From Diplonema japonicum (taxonomy: Eukaryota > Euglenozoa > Diplonemea > Diplonemida > Diplonemidae): a stretch of DNA of 64,000 nucleotides. This document shows positions 40,671-51,184 of the stretch, piece after piece; positions within the stretch are counted from its first letter, which is position 1, and each line of letters opens with the position of its first letter. The notes under the pieces were generated by a model that was not told where the DNA came from, ran no database searches, and worked only from the letters and a program-made list of their open reading frames with translations. Location: the NCBI GenBank assembly GCA_964019335.1, contig OZ025727.1, forward strand, positions 184,001 to 248,000, in the 5' to 3' direction. A program made the position numbers and the translations under genes.

Positions 40671-42170
40671 ATGTTATCCATGGTAACAACGGTAATGGCA
40701 GTGGGGCTGCTCGACCTGTCGCCTATGATAAGAGATGGAAGGTTCAAGGAGGCACAGGACATGGCAAGGGTTGCACTCCCAGGCCTCCCGAATCTTGAAA
40801 GCTACTCGGGGCACATTGAAGTCAACGCAACAAGTAACGCCAAAACCTTTTTCTGGTACTTCCCGCCCCTCAACGGAAACAAATCTGCCGAAACGCTTAT
40901 GTGGCTTCAAGGCGGACCTGGCTCCTCATCCCTTTTCGGTCTATTCAGCGAGATGGGCCCAATAACTGTCGACCCCACAGGACAAAAAGCCATCCCCAAC
41001 TATGAACTCTCATGGACTCGTACCTACGGAATGGTATTTGTGGACAACCCGGTAGGTGTTGGGTTCAGCACTTCTCAACCATCTGGATACGCGACAAACC
41101 GAGAGGATTACATGACAACTCTGTACGCGTTCACAAACCAATTCTTCCAGCTTTTCCCAGACCTTCAGAAGAACGATTTCTACGTGACGGGGGAGTCGTA
41201 CGCTGGGAAATATGTTCCGTCCCTTGCGTACAGAATCCATCAGGAAAACAACGCCGGCTCGCTTCCTAGAATCCCGCTCGCGGGTATTATAATCGGAGAT
41301 GGTCTGTGCGACCCCGGTACCATGGTGCAGCAGTACGCCCCGCTCACGGAGAAGCTTTCTTTGGTCGATTGGAACCAGGTCAAGGTTGTCGAGCAGTACG
41401 CGAACAAGATTGACAACGATATCGCAACGAAGCAGTGGGCAGACGCGTTTCATCAATTTGATCTTTTGATTAACGGTGATTTGTCGGGTGTCACACCGTA
41501 CCTTGCGAATGTCACGGGGTTTTCAAACTATTTCAATGCGTTGAGCCCGGTGTACCCGGCACAGCCGTTTGAGATTTACCTTAACAAACCTGAAATTCAA
41601 AAGGCGCTTCATGTCAACATGACATACACTTCATACAACAAAGGTGTTGAGATTGCGATTGTTAACGACGTTGCGCAGACCGTAAAGGACCTCTTCCCTA
41701 CACTGTTGGAGAACTACAGGTGTCTTTTGTATTCCGGGCAGTGGGATGTCATCGTGGGCGCGCCGTTGACAATCGCCTTCTTGAGGTCGATCAACTGGAG
41801 TGGGAAGAATGAGTTCGAGACAGCGAAAAGAAACATCTGGACTTCACGCAGCCCTGTTGCAGGTGTTATGGGTAAAATCCTCGGTTCTAACAACGTAGCT
41901 GGTTGGCAGACACATGCTAAAAACCTCGATTACGTAATTGTCCGAAACGCCGGGCACATGGTGCCGTCTGACCAGCCGCTTTGGGCCTTGGACATGGTTA
42001 CCAGGTTTATTAGAAGGATGCCTTTTGCCGGGCCTGTGCCTGCTGACCTTCCGAACCCCCAGCCCCCGCAGACCGTTGCGGAGACCCTCCGTGAATTGTC
42101 TGAAAGGTTCGTTTCTGGCGACATCAGCGAGGAGCAGTTCAAGTTGTTCAAGAGCAAGTTGTTGATGTAG
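40671..42170 (+). CDS. Serine carboxypeptidase (S10 family, 499 aa)
   Basis: The catalytic triad is clear: S176 in TGESYAGKYVPSLA, D359 in YSGQWDVIVG and H429 in NAGHMVPSDQP. Other family blocks are WLQGGPGSSS (oxyanion and substrate site), VDNPVGVGFS, GIIIGDGLCDP and KPEIQKALHV. Family S10 enzymes remove C-terminal residues at acid pH in lysosomes or vacuoles. The start at 40671 gives MLSMVTTVMAVGLLDL, a short hydrophobic signal. An in-frame ATG at 40563 would add 36 residues of homopolymer-coded sequence and is unlikely. N-glycosylation sequons occur at NAT, NVT and NMT. The closest relatives by layout are retinoid-inducible or vitellogenic-like carboxypeptidases (CPVL-like) rather than plant types, since the chain is short and unbroken. 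The last 40 residues are charged and helical. Confidence 0.94.
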   Translation: MLSMVTTVMAVGLLDLSPMIRDGRFKEAQDMARVALPGLPNLESYSGHIEVNATSNAKTFFWYFPPLNGNKSAETLMWLQGGPGSSSLFGLFSEMGPITVDPTGQKAIPNYELSWTRTYGMVFVDNPVGVGFSTSQPSGYATNREDYMTTLYAFTNQFFQLFPDLQKNDFYVTGESYAGKYVPSLAYRIHQENNAGSLPRIPLAGIIIGDGLCDPGTMVQQYAPLTEKLSLVDWNQVKVVEQYANKIDNDIATKQWADAFHQFDLLINGDLSGVTPYLANVTGFSNYFNALSPVYPAQPFEIYLNKPEIQKALHVNMTYTSYNKGVEIAIVNDVAQTVKDLFPTLLENYRCLLYSGQWDVIVGAPLTIAFLRSINWSGKNEFETAKRNIWTSRSPVAGVMGKILGSNNVAGWQTHAKNLDYVIVRNAGHMVPSDQPLWALDMVTRFIRRMPFAGPVPADLPNPQPPQTVAETLRELSERFVSGDISEEQFKLFKSKLLM

Positions 42171-42767
42171 ATTGCATTTTTTTTTTCCCCCCCCCTTCAA
42201 GAGTGGTTTTGTATTTTTTTTTTCTTATATCGTTTTTGATCGTTTTCATTTTTTTTTCTTTTTTTTTTTTTTTTTTTTTCCACACACCTCCCGTAACCCC
42301 CCCCCCCCTACTAAAAACGTGACAAAAAAAAGAAGACACAGAGAAGGAAGTGGTGGGTAGAGGGGACAAAGAGAGAAATGGAAAAAAAAAAGAGATTCTT
42401 TTCTATGCTTTTATATTTTTTAAGGTTTTGCAAGAGAGAGAAGGGGGGGGGGGGGGGTTTCCCTTCTCTTTTTAGTTTTTTTTTCCGATACCTTTTCATT
42501 TATGCAGCTTTTTCTTTTGTTTCTCTCTCCCCCCCCATTCTCATCCTCCCTTTTTTTTAATGATTCTTCCATTTTTTTTTTTGACCTGCTTCTTTCTTCG
42601 CCCCCACCTCTTTCCGGTTTTTACCCAACCCCATGTGTCCATCAAATTAATATTTTTTTTTTTTTTTTTTATACGGGAGAAAAAAAAAAAAAAAAAGAAA
42701 AAAATCACATCAGGGAGGACGGAGGGGGGAGGGTGCGGGGGGAGGGGGAAAAAAAAAAAAAAAACCA
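42171..42767. other. Intergenic, homopolymer-rich
   Basis: T, C, G and A runs. The final A run of about 17 bases lies directly before CCAATG at 42764. Confidence 0.6.
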
Positions 42768-43649
42768 ATGAAAACCCTGCTCCTGTCCAGCATGGTGCTG
42801 CTGGTTCTCGGCTACGACGCTGCAGCAATGGCAGCGCTGGAGGAACGCAACGCAGAAATCCTGGCTGCCCCCGGCGACGTGGAAGAAATCTGGTGTTTCA
42901 GCAACGATGACTGCAGACAACTAAGCGACGAATCGGCCACGTGTGAGTCAGGTATATGCAGCTGCACAGACAAAGAGGACACCACCCGGCTCTGCCAAGC
43001 CACCGAAAACCCCTTAAAAGAAGTATCCTATACTCTTTCATTCACCTTTGCAGATGTAGACTGTACTCTATACTTATCGGGAGTAGCGTCAACCGGATTT
43101 GAAAGAAGTTGTAAGGCGTTTCTATCAAGCAGGACGGACATGCTGCTTGTCACCTTCAACTTTGTATGTGGGTCGATTGTGTCTGTGATGGGTATTCGAA
43201 GCACAGCGGTGAATCTTGCTGCTGCCATCTCAGCTTTGAAAGATGAAATTGTCCGTCTTCAGGGTGCAGACCCTGTTCTTGCAGCGTCGAGTCTTTCCCT
43301 GACGGTAAGCGTCAATCCCTCGCAGTGCGCGATTGAAAATGCAGTTTCGACAACTCTTGTTGAAGGTGCGTGTTATCCTACACAATGTGCTCCGGGTTAT
43401 AAAATATCATCTAGTTCTTCAAAGCCTCCTGTTCATTCTTGTGTTTCTACTACTAACAACTCTGGTGATGATGCACTCTCTGACACTGTCATAGCTGGAA
43501 TTGTGCTTGCTGCTGTACTGTCAGGATTGGGTTTATGTGCTTTTGTGTTGTATGCATCGCACAATTTCGAGAAATCTTATGAAAAGCGTGTTGCGAAGGA
43601 TGTGGAGGGAGTAGAGTTTCATGAGAGTCCTAACGAACCTTATATGTAG
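42768..43649 (+). CDS. Type I membrane protein with Cys-rich ectodomain (293 aa)
   Basis: Residues 1-20 are a signal peptide (MKTLLLSSMVLLVLGYDAAA). Residues about 43-80 hold six Cys in CFSNDDCRQL...CESGICSCTD, an EB or EGF-like module. Residues 85-175 are a domain with a long helix (STAVNLAAAISALKDEIVRLQ), possibly SEA-like. Two further Cys pairs follow, then a transmembrane segment at about 242-264 (VIAGIVLAAVLSGLGLCAFVLYA). The cytoplasmic tail is about 30 residues, acidic, ending NEPYM. It would be a cell-surface protein. I recognise no orthologue. An internal stretch near 43023-43055 looks like a mini-intron (GTATCC...TTTGCAG) but is 31 bases, and the unspliced frame is continuous. Confidence 0.75.
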   Translation: MKTLLLSSMVLLVLGYDAAAMAALEERNAEILAAPGDVEEIWCFSNDDCRQLSDESATCESGICSCTDKEDTTRLCQATENPLKEVSYTLSFTFADVDCTLYLSGVASTGFERSCKAFLSSRTDMLLVTFNFVCGSIVSVMGIRSTAVNLAAAISALKDEIVRLQGADPVLAASSLSLTVSVNPSQCAIENAVSTTLVEGACYPTQCAPGYKISSSSSKPPVHSCVSTTNNSGDDALSDTVIAGIVLAAVLSGLGLCAFVLYASHNFEKSYEKRVAKDVEGVEFHESPNEPYM

Positions 43650-45742
43650 TTGCGCGCACGCCCCCCCCCGTGTGAAATTTTTTTTTAAAATTGTGAACAT
43701 AAAATAAAAATAAAAATAAAAATAAAATTAAAAAAAACCCTGTCTTATTGCACCCGGGGCATATATATATAGGTGGTGCGTGACTTTTTTCGCCATAGAG
43801 CAATTACCGAAAGCCCAAAAATCTTTAAGAGATGCATGGTAAAGGACTAACACAGAAGGTCGCCCACACTTGGAACGCTGACACTTATGGGTGCACGGGG
43901 TAGCAAGGCGAGGGGTCTTTTTAAAAAAAAAAAAAAAAAGAATTTGAATTTTCTTTCTGTATTTATCCCCCCCTTCTTTCTCATGCCTTTTCCCCTCAGC
44001 GTTTTTGTTGCTTTTTTTTTTTTTTTTTTCTTTTTTTTTTTCTTCTTCTTCCCATTTGGTTTACTTCTAAAGAAAAAGGGAATGAAAAAAAAAAAGGAAA
44101 AAAAAAAAAAAAAAGAAAAAACAAATCCCGCCCTCTTTTTTTTTTTTTTTTTTTTTTTGAGGCTGTCCTCAAGCGCTTTGAGGAATGTCTTTTTACTTTT
44201 TTTTTTTTTTCTTTTTTTCTTTCACTTTTAGATGAAGATTTTATTTTCTTTCTTTTTTTGTTAAAATGTAGAACGAATTAAAAAAAAAAAAAAAAAAATG
44301 TCGAAGGGAAAAAAAAGAAAACCCCGAAAAGGAAAAAAAAACCTGGAAAACTTTTCCTTTTCTGGGGATTCTTTTTTTTGTTTTGTTTTTGTTTTACAGT
44401 GTATTTTGTCTTTTTAGTTTACCAGAAAGACTGCCCTGACCATTATGGAATAAATATTTGTTAGTGATCATCCTGTCATCGGCGGGTCCTCTCACCCTAC
44501 CGTTATACGGAGAATGTTTAGTTATAGTCATTCTCCTTCTTCTTTTTTTTTTTTTGTTTACCGGTGAAAGAAAGTATGCTCTTTGATTTCCTTTTTTTAA
44601 CTTTTATTTCGCAAGGGCCAACAAAAAAAAAAAAAAATTGAACACTGGCGAAATTAAAATAAAAGAAAAACAAGATTATTTTGCCGACATCCGTTTTCTT
44701 CTTCTTCTTCTTTTTTTTTTTATGGTGTAAATGAGTTTTGTGTTTTTTTCTTTCTTTTTTTTTACCCTTTTTTTTTTTTTGATTCTGGTTATCCTTGTAA
44801 TTCTTTCCCTTATGTTTTCTTTTTTTTACAATCACTCTTTCAACGAACCTTTTAAATATCTCTTTTTTTCTTCCTTCTTCTTTTTATAACCTTCCACATT
44901 TTTTTACTTCTTCTTTTTTTTTTTTTTTTTTTTTTTTTGGCTTCCCCCTTTCCTCTTTTCCTTCCGAGGTAAATGCCGCTTGGCAAAACAAAAGGGGGGG
45001 GGGGGGGGGGAATGGAGGGGGGTGAGAAATGCGAAAAAAAGTTATCGTTCTTCTCTTCCGGCTCTCACCCACAATAAAAAAGAAGAGAAAAAATAACAGA
45101 ACAGGGTACTAGTTTGGTTTTCTTTCTTTGTTTTTTTCCTCTCTTTTTTTTTCTTTTTTCCTGACCGGTTTGAGGAAAGAACTAAGTTCCATGACAGTGC
45201 TGTCGAAATAGACTTCTCCATTAAGCTGGTCGGATAAACAAAAAAAAAAAATAACCTTATTGAAAAGGGTTTTGCCCCGTTCTGTTGTTTTTTTTTTTTT
45301 CTCAAAATTTGAAAAAAAAAGAAAAAAAGAACGATTTTCTAATTTCTATGGTGCCCCCCCCCCCCCCCCCCCCCTCCTTTCAAAAAAAAAAGTTAGATGC
45401 CGCCAGGCGGCAAAAAAAAAAAGTTGCTTTGTGGGGAAAAAAAAAATCAAGTTCATACACCATACCATGCTTTTCACTCGATGCTTTGCTCTCTTCTCCA
45501 TTTCTTCCGTAATCGCCGTTGCCAAGGTCTGCGCTATCCATACTGACCAGTACCAACCCATCGCAAGTACCATGCCGTTCTCAGTGTTGAAAGAAGTCTT
45601 TCAGCCCTCTCGCACCTACCTGGTAAAAACAACGATCTGCCATAAATTACTATACCCAACGTTACCAAATTTCTGGCCAAAAAAAAAAGGGGGGGGGGGG
45701 AGGGAAAGAGGGGGGGAGGGTGGAGTCCCTCAGTCAAATGTC
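43650..45742. other. Long intergenic region, no gene seen
   Basis: About 2.1 kb dominated by T and A runs. A TAAAAA repeat lies at 43703-43725. Two islands of normal composition (43735-43915 and 44395-44525) show no protein or recognisable RNA. Near 43767 CATATATATATA could be a TATA element or microsatellite. The region before 45743 contains C, A and G runs in which an open frame extends the channel gene artificially upstream. Confidence 0.5.
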
Positions 45743-48700
45743 ATGGCTGCCGTAGGCATGCTGAACCCGCTGCTGCCTGAGGATGAGGAGGAGGAGAGTG
45801 GGTTCGACGACAGCACACAACCTACCCTCGCTCGGATGGCATCTCTGGCTGTGTCCCTCGTAGATGCAGTCGGCGACAAGGAGGCCACACGACCGGAGCA
45901 AGGCTGGGCCCCAGCAGTCCACCTCTACCACACCTATGGCCCAACCATAGAAGCAGTTTCTATGTTCATCATACTGTGCAATACAATACTCATTACAGTG
46001 AACGCGGGGCTTCACGGTGAGGTGTCTCTTAGCAACGTTTTCATTGCTGACACCGTACTCCTTGGCCTGCAGATCATTGAGGTCATCGTCAAGGTAGCAG
46101 CTTTCCACCCCAAACAGATCTTCACCGAGTTGAAACTTTTCTGGCTCGAGATTACAATTCTTGTTGTTGCTTGCTTTCTTCACGCGTTTCTCCTCCACCC
46201 GGGGTTTCAGATTCTCCGGTCCTTCCGTCTGCTCCGTGTTCTGGACAACATAAATGTGTATTCAACATTGGTCGAAGCCTCGGCGTTGATGGCGGGGAAT
46301 ACGTTCTTCTTCTTTTTTTTTTGGATTCTGTTCGCGGTGAGCGGTATTCAAATGTTCAACAATTCCCTGAAACGAGTGTGTCAGGTTGGCGTTCCATCGC
46401 CGTACCCAACATACCACGATGTAGAGAACAGGATTGGGTACGGAACAGGTGGGATATGCTCTGACACGAATAAACTTCTAGTCGGAATGACCACCGACTG
46501 GATGGAGGTCCCTGCGGTACAATCCACCATGGACCTCAAACCAAACATGGAGTTTAAACGAATTTGTATCAACGCATCCTTATGCTTTCCAAACATAACC
46601 GTCGCACCGCAGAATCTCACCGACTACAGATTAGAGTACTACCTCACTGCACAAACAGCTTGGGACGCGTTGCAAAAACTTAAAACAGAGTTCCCGGAGT
46701 ACAAGGTGACCGCTGTAACTGATGACGATCCAGGTGGGAATCATTCCGTTGAATGGAGCACCATCTTCCCCCGGAAACCATGTAAAACCCGATCCGACTG
46801 TGCCGCTGATGGAATGGATTTTCTAGGTGAGAACGGTGATTTCGTGTATCGATGCACGGAAGACAGTGACAAGCTAGCCTACGGGTACATATCCTTCGAC
46901 ACCATCCTCGGAGCCATGCTTACTGTACTGCAAATCACAACCCTCGCCGACTGGGGGGTCGTCTCGTTCTGGTTACGCGAAGCGGAAGCCTCGTTCGTGG
47001 TACCCTTGTGGACGATGATGCTGATATGCACCATGACATTCATTGTGATAAATTTGAACATTTCGATTGTACATCAAGTCTTTGAAAAACAAGAGAAGAA
47101 ACGCGCCACCAGACAACAACCTAAACCGGAAACCAAAGAAGACTGGCTTCCATTTGAATGGCCCGGTGTTGCCTTCACAATCCTCTACGCAGTTTCAGAA
47201 TCGACTCGGTTCAAGAAGATGTCGTCTGGCCACGAAAGTGCGCTGTCGAGCATCGAAGTGACATGTCTGTCGTTTTTGACATTGGAGTTGTGCATTCGGT
47301 TTTTGCTGCTGAGGTTTCGCGGGAAGACGATTTTATCGCCGTGGAACGTGTTTGATTTGACTGTTTTTATAGCGTCGTGGTCAAACTACGCGTTGCATGG
47401 TGTGTCTTACGTTTTGATCCTTCACATGTTTCGCCTCAGCGAAGTTGTGATGCATACTGATTCGGATGAGCAGAAGCCGTTAAAACTTCTTCTTAAATGC
47501 ACAGGACGAAGCCTGCTCCCTATTGCCAACGTCGCGTTGTTTCTAATGTTCACAACCGCTATCTTCGCCGCCGTCTCCGTCCATGCTTTTTCCGGAGTTG
47601 TACCGGAGCCTCCTGAACCGTGCCCTCGTTTGTCTAACCCGTCTGGTTACGGTTGGGCTGCCGCGGAGTCTGGGGATATATGGAACACATCGTGGATGGA
47701 CGATTCAAAAGGCTGTGTAGTTCAATGCCATGCAACATGTGCTTCATATAAACCGTGGGAGGCTCCAGGACAGCAAGCATCGACAGGTGGGTCAACATGT
47801 CCGACCTGGCCGCCAGGATTGAACAACATTGCACCTCCTGAGAATTGTTCGACAGTTGGTGTTCCTTACATCAGCCCACCCGTTGCTGCTAATACGATAT
47901 CCTGCCCCGGGTGGGATCCTGAGGTGGGGACGCCTCGGCTGAATTTCAACTCATTTGGTGTGTCTGCTGTAACGCTGTTCGTGATGACTACGGGAGATGA
48001 CTGGGTGTTTCCTCTTTACAATCTGATGCACTGCAGCAGCGATGAGGTGGTCCCCGTCGCGTTGCTGTTCTTCATATCGTACTTTGTATTCACGAACTTT
48101 GTGTTGTTAAATCTGTTCACGGCGGTGGCGGTAGAACAGTTCCAGCTGACAGATGTCCTCGTCGGCAGTAAGAAAGCGAAGGAAAAACCCGATGAAGCCA
48201 CGAAGGACGTCGACGTTGATCAGTTCTTGTTGGGGTCGCGTCCGATGTCCGGAAAACGATCCATCTCACCTCCACCGCTACCCGCAAGTTCCTTGTCTAA
48301 ACCCCCGGACACAGAAGAGGACGTCGGCAACAAACAACCATGGTTCTCCCGATCGTACAACTGCTGTGTGTTCCCCCCAACGCATGTTAACGTTCTTCGG
48401 ATGAAAGAAGTCGTCCGATCCGAGTGGTTTGAACGGCTTATGATATTCTGTATATTCGGGTCATGTCTTGCTGCGTTATGGGAACCAAACAGGCCGAATA
48501 TACCACCGACCTGTGTTGGGTCATGCGTTGACCAGCACATGGAGTTTCAATTGTCTGACAGAGGGACGCTTGCACTACTCGTTATTTCTGTGATCTTCAC
48601 AGCGCTTTTTTCACTAGAAGCACTGCTCAAAATGGTGACGAATGGAATCGCCTTCGGGCCGAACACATATTTCGGGTCCCGCGACCACAGCGACAAACTC

Positions 48701-51184
48701 GACTTTTTCGTCTTGGCGTCGATGGTGTTGTCGTTGATATTCGCGGAGTACCGGTACTTAAAGATCATAAGAGCGTACCGACCGTTGAGGCTGTTCAACA
48801 AAATACAGATTTTAAAAGTGCTGGGGTCGGCTTTACGAAGATCAATGAAGCCAATTGGAATCGCGATCGGAGCAGGGCTAGCCGTGTTCTTCATATTCGG
48901 TGTGGTTGGCATGCAGCTCTTCATGGGAAAGTTCGGAAAATGCACGGACCCTTGCGTCGAAACGGTCGCATCGTGCGTTGGGAACCATGAAACAGAAATC
49001 GAGGACGAGACGATCCTGGTCCCACGGAGGTGGAAGTCGCCCCACTCTCATTTCGACCACATCGGCAGTACATTATTAACACTAAGCGAAGTGGCGTCGA
49101 TGTCTGACTGGAAGAATGTTATGTACAACGCAATGGATATCACCACAGAGGGCGTGCAGCCACGATACAATGAATCTCCAGGATACGCGCTGTACTTTAT
49201 CAGCTTCGTCTTCATGTGCGGGTTTCTTCTCGTCGCGATATTCATTAGTATAATCATGGAGAATATTAACGCAAGGCGAGGGATTCTCTTTTTAACCCCT
49301 GAACAGAACGAATGGATCCGGATTCGCAAGGATGTAGTGTTCGAGTCTCCAACGCTACATCGAGACGCGGGGACAGGGATCGGAACGAGAATAGTGTCGC
49401 ACAGATATTTCGACTGGTTCATCTCGTGTTCGGTGATCCTGAACGTGATCATTCTTGCTGTCGGGACCGATGGTGTTCTAGCGTGGGACGTGGCTGACGC
49501 GTGCTGTTTAGGAATTTTCGTTGTAGAAGCAGTTTTGAAGATCGCCGCGTTGTCGCCGGTTACATATTTCCGACAGTCGAACTGCAAGGTTGAGTTTTTA
49601 ATTGTCGTGTTGTCCGTCATCGGTACCGTACTAGATATGATCCCTGGTACAGACGACACACGTGTTATTTCCTCGATCGGCAAAGCGTCGCGGATCGCTA
49701 GGATATTCCGGCTTACAAAGTTGAACAGCACGCTGTCGATGTTTTTCGCGTCGTTTCTCAGTTCACTGCCTTCCATTGTAAACGTTTCCGCGCTTCTCGC
49801 TATTCTGTTAATGGTGTACGGATATCTTGGAGGTTACGCTTTCGGAAACGTCCGCGACCGTGAGAGCATCTACTCCCTCTGCCACTTCCGCTCCTTCGGG
49901 AAATCCTTTTTCGTAATGTTCCGCGCGTTGACGCTCGACAATTGGAACGGGATTATGTGGGACGTTGCGAAGTCATCTGGGTGTACGAAACAAAACTGGG
50001 TTCTCACACCCTCCCACCCCGAGTATGCAAGGCTATCTGCCTATGCGAATGACGACATGGAAATGTACTTCAACGACTGCGGTACACCAGCGTTTTCATT
50101 TATATTCTTCGTCAGTTTTTACATATTGGGGCATTACGTCATTCTTGACTTGGTAGTCGCTGTGGTGTTGGACTGCTTTTCGACGGTAACGCGGGACTGG
50201 GAGAGGAAGGAAAAGGAAGAGGAGCTTTGGAAGGCAGATCTCGAGATTTTCAAGGATATATGGGGGTCGATTGACAACAAGAATCTCGGAGTTGTCAACC
50301 AGCAGCAGCTTGGCGTGCTTCTCGACAGGGTAACAATACAGTGCTCAAAGTTGTCGCAAGGCGTCGTATCTGGGAACCGAACCCTCGTGGTAAAAGAACT
50401 GGAAAACCTCGCCAATAGAATTTCCCCCGTGCAGATGATGGTGTCTGCTGGTAAGGCACGGAGGCGATCTTATATGAATACAAGAGGGAAATATAAATTT
50501 GGTTTTGCAGACGTTCTTCAGGTAACAGCAATGTACAGCGTGGGCGGGTCATGGCTCACCCCGCAGGCCTTGAGACAACGCACTGCCGTCCGTTTAGAAC
50601 TGTACTGCCAGTTGTCTTGCGATGTCTTGCTGAAGTATGCTCGTGGTTTTCTCGTCAGGGCAAGGCTCCGTTCATGGCTTCGAAATTATAATGTAAAACT
50701 TTGTGGCGGTTTTCCCGACTGCAGCCACAGTGTTGCGCGTTGCCGTTGTTGGCTCCATGTTCATACGCAGGTTGGAAAGTTAAAGCGGTACAGAAAGGAG
50801 TCGTTTTACCACAATATCCAGTACAACCTTCCTCTCGTCCGGCAGGCTCCGCTGTCGTACAAAGAAACATTTTACAGGATGAAGGTGCGGAACAACCCCA
50901 ATTGGATTCCTGAGTCAGTCAGCATTCCTGAGGGATCTTTTCTTCTTCATCATTCCACTCATACTGCCACGCATTCTGTGCCTACTGTTGTTAAAGATGA
51001 TGATTCGTTGTTTGGCGATTTGGATTTACTGTGCCTGCCGGAGACGGAGGAAAGTGTGGATGAGGTCGAGATGCTGCTTATGGAACTTCTGGACAGCAAG
51101 CCTGCCAGACAGGACCGATCGCCCTCACCTGGAAAAATTGAACCAGTGAAGAAAGAGACAAATATTTTTGCAGAACTACTGTGA
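45743..51184 (+). CDS. Four-domain voltage-gated cation channel alpha subunit (1813 aa)
   Basis: Single exon. Four repeats of six membrane segments are visible, with S4 voltage sensors ILRSFRLLRVLDN (domain 1), HMFRLSEVVMH (domain 2, weak), YLKIIRAYRPLRLFNK (3) and KASRIARIFRLTKLN (4). Pore loops are TTLADW, TTGDDW, SMSDW and TLDNW. The residue two before Trp, which sets selectivity in Cav and Nav channels, is A402, D752, S1121 and D1399. This is neither the Ca (EEEE) nor the animal Na (DEKA) or NALCN (EEKE) set. The domain 1 and 2 pore loops carry long Cys-rich extracellular turrets. The C-terminus has a helical, basic region near RVRARLRSWLR that may bind calmodulin. Start: ATG 45743; the frame is open further upstream but is encoded by homopolymer. 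An out-of-frame ATG lies at 45738. Probable role: calcium or sodium entry for excitability or flagellar control. Confidence 0.92.
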   Translation: MAAVGMLNPLLPEDEEEESGFDDSTQPTLARMASLAVSLVDAVGDKEATRPEQGWAPAVHLYHTYGPTIEAVSMFIILCNTILITVNAGLHGEVSLSNVFIADTVLLGLQIIEVIVKVAAFHPKQIFTELKLFWLEITILVVACFLHAFLLHPGFQILRSFRLLRVLDNINVYSTLVEASALMAGNTFFFFFFWILFAVSGIQMFNNSLKRVCQVGVPSPYPTYHDVENRIGYGTGGICSDTNKLLVGMTTDWMEVPAVQSTMDLKPNMEFKRICINASLCFPNITVAPQNLTDYRLEYYLTAQTAWDALQKLKTEFPEYKVTAVTDDDPGGNHSVEWSTIFPRKPCKTRSDCAADGMDFLGENGDFVYRCTEDSDKLAYGYISFDTILGAMLTVLQITTLADWGVVSFWLREAEASFVVPLWTMMLICTMTFIVINLNISIVHQVFEKQEKKRATRQQPKPETKEDWLPFEWPGVAFTILYAVSESTRFKKMSSGHESALSSIEVTCLSFLTLELCIRFLLLRFRGKTILSPWNVFDLTVFIASWSNYALHGVSYVLILHMFRLSEVVMHTDSDEQKPLKLLLKCTGRSLLPIANVALFLMFTTAIFAAVSVHAFSGVVPEPPEPCPRLSNPSGYGWAAAESGDIWNTSWMDDSKGCVVQCHATCASYKPWEAPGQQASTGGSTCPTWPPGLNNIAPPENCSTVGVPYISPPVAANTISCPGWDPEVGTPRLNFNSFGVSAVTLFVMTTGDDWVFPLYNLMHCSSDEVVPVALLFFISYFVFTNFVLLNLFTAVAVEQFQLTDVLVGSKKAKEKPDEATKDVDVDQFLLGSRPMSGKRSISPPPLPASSLSKPPDTEEDVGNKQPWFSRSYNCCVFPPTHVNVLRMKEVVRSEWFERLMIFCIFGSCLAALWEPNRPNIPPTCVGSCVDQHMEFQLSDRGTLALLVISVIFTALFSLEALLKMVTNGIAFGPNTYFGSRDHSDKLDFFVLASMVLSLIFAEYRYLKIIRAYRPLRLFNKIQILKVLGSALRRSMKPIGIAIGAGLAVFFIFGVVGMQLFMGKFGKCTDPCVETVASCVGNHETEIEDETILVPRRWKSPHSHFDHIGSTLLTLSEVASMSDWKNVMYNAMDITTEGVQPRYNESPGYALYFISFVFMCGFLLVAIFISIIMENINARRGILFLTPEQNEWIRIRKDVVFESPTLHRDAGTGIGTRIVSHRYFDWFISCSVILNVIILAVGTDGVLAWDVADACCLGIFVVEAVLKIAALSPVTYFRQSNCKVEFLIVVLSVIGTVLDMIPGTDDTRVISSIGKASRIARIFRLTKLNSTLSMFFASFLSSLPSIVNVSALLAILLMVYGYLGGYAFGNVRDRESIYSLCHFRSFGKSFFVMFRALTLDNWNGIMWDVAKSSGCTKQNWVLTPSHPEYARLSAYANDDMEMYFNDCGTPAFSFIFFVSFYILGHYVILDLVVAVVLDCFSTVTRDWERKEKEEELWKADLEIFKDIWGSIDNKNLGVVNQQQLGVLLDRVTIQCSKLSQGVVSGNRTLVVKELENLANRISPVQMMVSAGKARRRSYMNTRGKYKFGFADVLQVTAMYSVGGSWLTPQALRQRTAVRLELYCQLSCDVLLKYARGFLVRARLRSWLRNYNVKLCGGFPDCSHSVARCRCWLHVHTQVGKLKRYRKESFYHNIQYNLPLVRQAPLSYKETFYRMKVRNNPNWIPESVSIPEGSFLLHHSTHTATHSVPTVVKDDDSLFGDLDLLCLPETEESVDEVEMLLMELLDSKPARQDRSPSPGKIEPVKKETNIFAELL

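Noticed and set aside
43023-43053. Possible 31-base intron in the type I membrane protein
   Set aside because: Removal breaks a long frame of natural composition.
45260-45742. 160-codon upstream extension of the channel
   Set aside because: It is encoded largely by T, C, A and G runs; the natural composition begins at ATG 45743.
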